A stretch of 10,440 nt of DNA from Pseudomonadota bacterium. GTDB lineage: Bacteria > Pseudomonadota > Gammaproteobacteria > Burkholderiales > Burkholderiaceae. Below the pieces are notes generated by a model. That model worked only from the letters and a program-made list of their open reading frames with translations. It did not search any database and was not told where the DNA came from. The stretch spans positions 1 through 10,440 of the forward strand of contig JAEZQX010000101.1 of assembly GCA_023441105.1 (NCBI GenBank), in the 5' to 3' direction. Below are positions 10,035 through 10,440 of the stretch, piece after piece (the first letter of the stretch is position 1; each line of letters opens with the position of its first letter). A program made the translations under genes and the position numbers.

Positions 10035-10410
10035 TCAGCGCTCCATCTGCGACAGATGCCACCAGATTCGTGCCAACGCCTCGACTTCGACCGCGCGGGA
10101 CGTGGCAGCCGCCAGCGATGCGCCGCAGGCGAGCAGCCCCCAGCCCGCCAGCAGGCAAGCCCAGCGATCGTGAAGGGCCGGCAGCAGCGGTTCACATCGC
10201 AGCGAAGTCCCGGGCAAGCCGCAGTCGACGCAGGCCAGCGCGCCACCGGCAATCGCCGCCACGTCGGGGTGGAAAGCGGGGATGCCGGCACCAGCCGTGG
10301 TGCTGCAGCAGGCAATGGCAGTGGCATAGGTCGGTCGGCAGCGGACGATCGCTTCGACGTCGGTCCGCCGCTGGTAGAGGTCGCGGTGCAGCCGCCACTC
10401 ATCCGTCAGA
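10035..10410 (-). CDS. C-terminal part of an unrecognised cysteine-rich protein (cut by the contig end)
   Basis: About 124 codons are open on the minus strand up to the adapter, ending in TGA at 10035. Third codon positions are strongly G/C-rich, as in the real genes nearby, and the sequence is varied rather than repetitive. It begins LTDEWRLHRDLYQRRTDVEAIVRC, has eight cysteines spread over its length (including ACCS and ACVDC), a hydrophobic segment WACLLAGWGLLACGASLAAA (about residues 83-102, one possible membrane helix), and ends IWWHLSQMER. I recognise no family. The frame continues through the adapter to a GTG at 10421, but those codons are artificial, so the true N-terminus is missing. 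It could be a small membrane or redox-active protein; this is a guess. It is co-oriented with the acyltransferase. Confidence 0.45.
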
Positions 10411-10440
10411 CTCTTATACACATCTGACGCTGCCGACGAT
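10411..10440. other. Illumina Nextera (Tn5) adapter contamination at the contig end
   Basis: Bases 10411-10425 read CTCTTATACACATCT, the Tn5 mosaic-end core, and 10426-10439 read GACGCTGCCGACGA. Together these 29 bases equal the reverse complement of the Nextera Read 1 adapter. The four bases inward (10407-10410, CAGA) differ from the expected CTGT at two positions, so the exact junction with genomic DNA is between 10406 and 10411. The segment's AT-rich core also differs from the surrounding high-GC DNA. It is a library artefact, not a natural transposon end. Confidence 0.96.

Noticed and set aside
8788..10173. A 461-codon plus-strand frame opposite the acyltransferase gene
   Set aside because: It reads as Gln/Arg/His/Glu-rich filler, the usual reverse image of hydrophobic codons in a membrane protein gene.
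9813..10427. A 204-codon plus-strand frame reaching the right edge
   Set aside because: It has Arg/Pro/Gly/Gln-rich composition without domains, its end lies inside the sequencing adapter, and the minus-strand frame has better coding character.
10411..10440. Natural Tn5-like transposon end
   Set aside because: The mosaic end is followed by the exact synthetic Read 1 tail of the Nextera kit, which no natural element carries.

Overview
The window is about 10.4 kb of very GC-rich DNA with tightly packed genes. Its UvrA, YbaK-type, EutBC and HutH proteins are all of proteobacterial type. A transporter-like gene start lies divergent to uvrA, an arrangement I recall from gammaproteobacteria such as pseudomonads and xanthomonads. 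I therefore infer a high-GC proteobacterium, probably gamma. The sequence gives no firmer taxonomic marker. I saw no tRNA, rRNA, CRISPR array, insertion sequence or phage gene.

Left part (1-3811): the first codons of a probable MFS-type transporter run leftward off the window. After a divergent promoter region comes uvrA, the damage-recognition ATPase of nucleotide excision repair, complete and with an unusual glycine-rich insert. It overlaps by 4 nt (ATGA) a YbaK/ProX-type tRNA-editing deacylase gene. Middle (3808-7086): a leftward pair, cupin then DUF1697, converges on the deacylase gene with overlapping stop codons. The cupin gene is divergent from eutB-eutC, the two subunits of B12-dependent ethanolamine ammonia-lyase, which also overlap by ATGA. 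No microcompartment, reactivase (eutA), permease or aldehyde dehydrogenase gene is present here.

Right part (7073-10410): hutH (histidine ammonia-lyase) runs leftward and its 3' end overlaps that of eutC by 14 nt. Just upstream on the same strand, 20 nt away, is an acyltransferase-3 (OafA-like) membrane protein. Further upstream is the 3' end of an unrecognised cysteine-rich protein. Two unrelated ammonia-lyases therefore meet tail to tail. Both release ammonia from small amines or amino acids, but nothing here shows shared regulation.

The last 30 bases are not genomic. They match the Illumina Nextera/Tn5 Read 1 adapter in reverse complement, so the window ends at a contig end with untrimmed adapter. 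Any reading frame reaching the right edge is therefore artificial beyond about 10410. I found no convincing new multi-gene system. The points most worth a second look are the adapter, the UvrA insert, the ammonia-lyase pair and several non-canonical translation starts.
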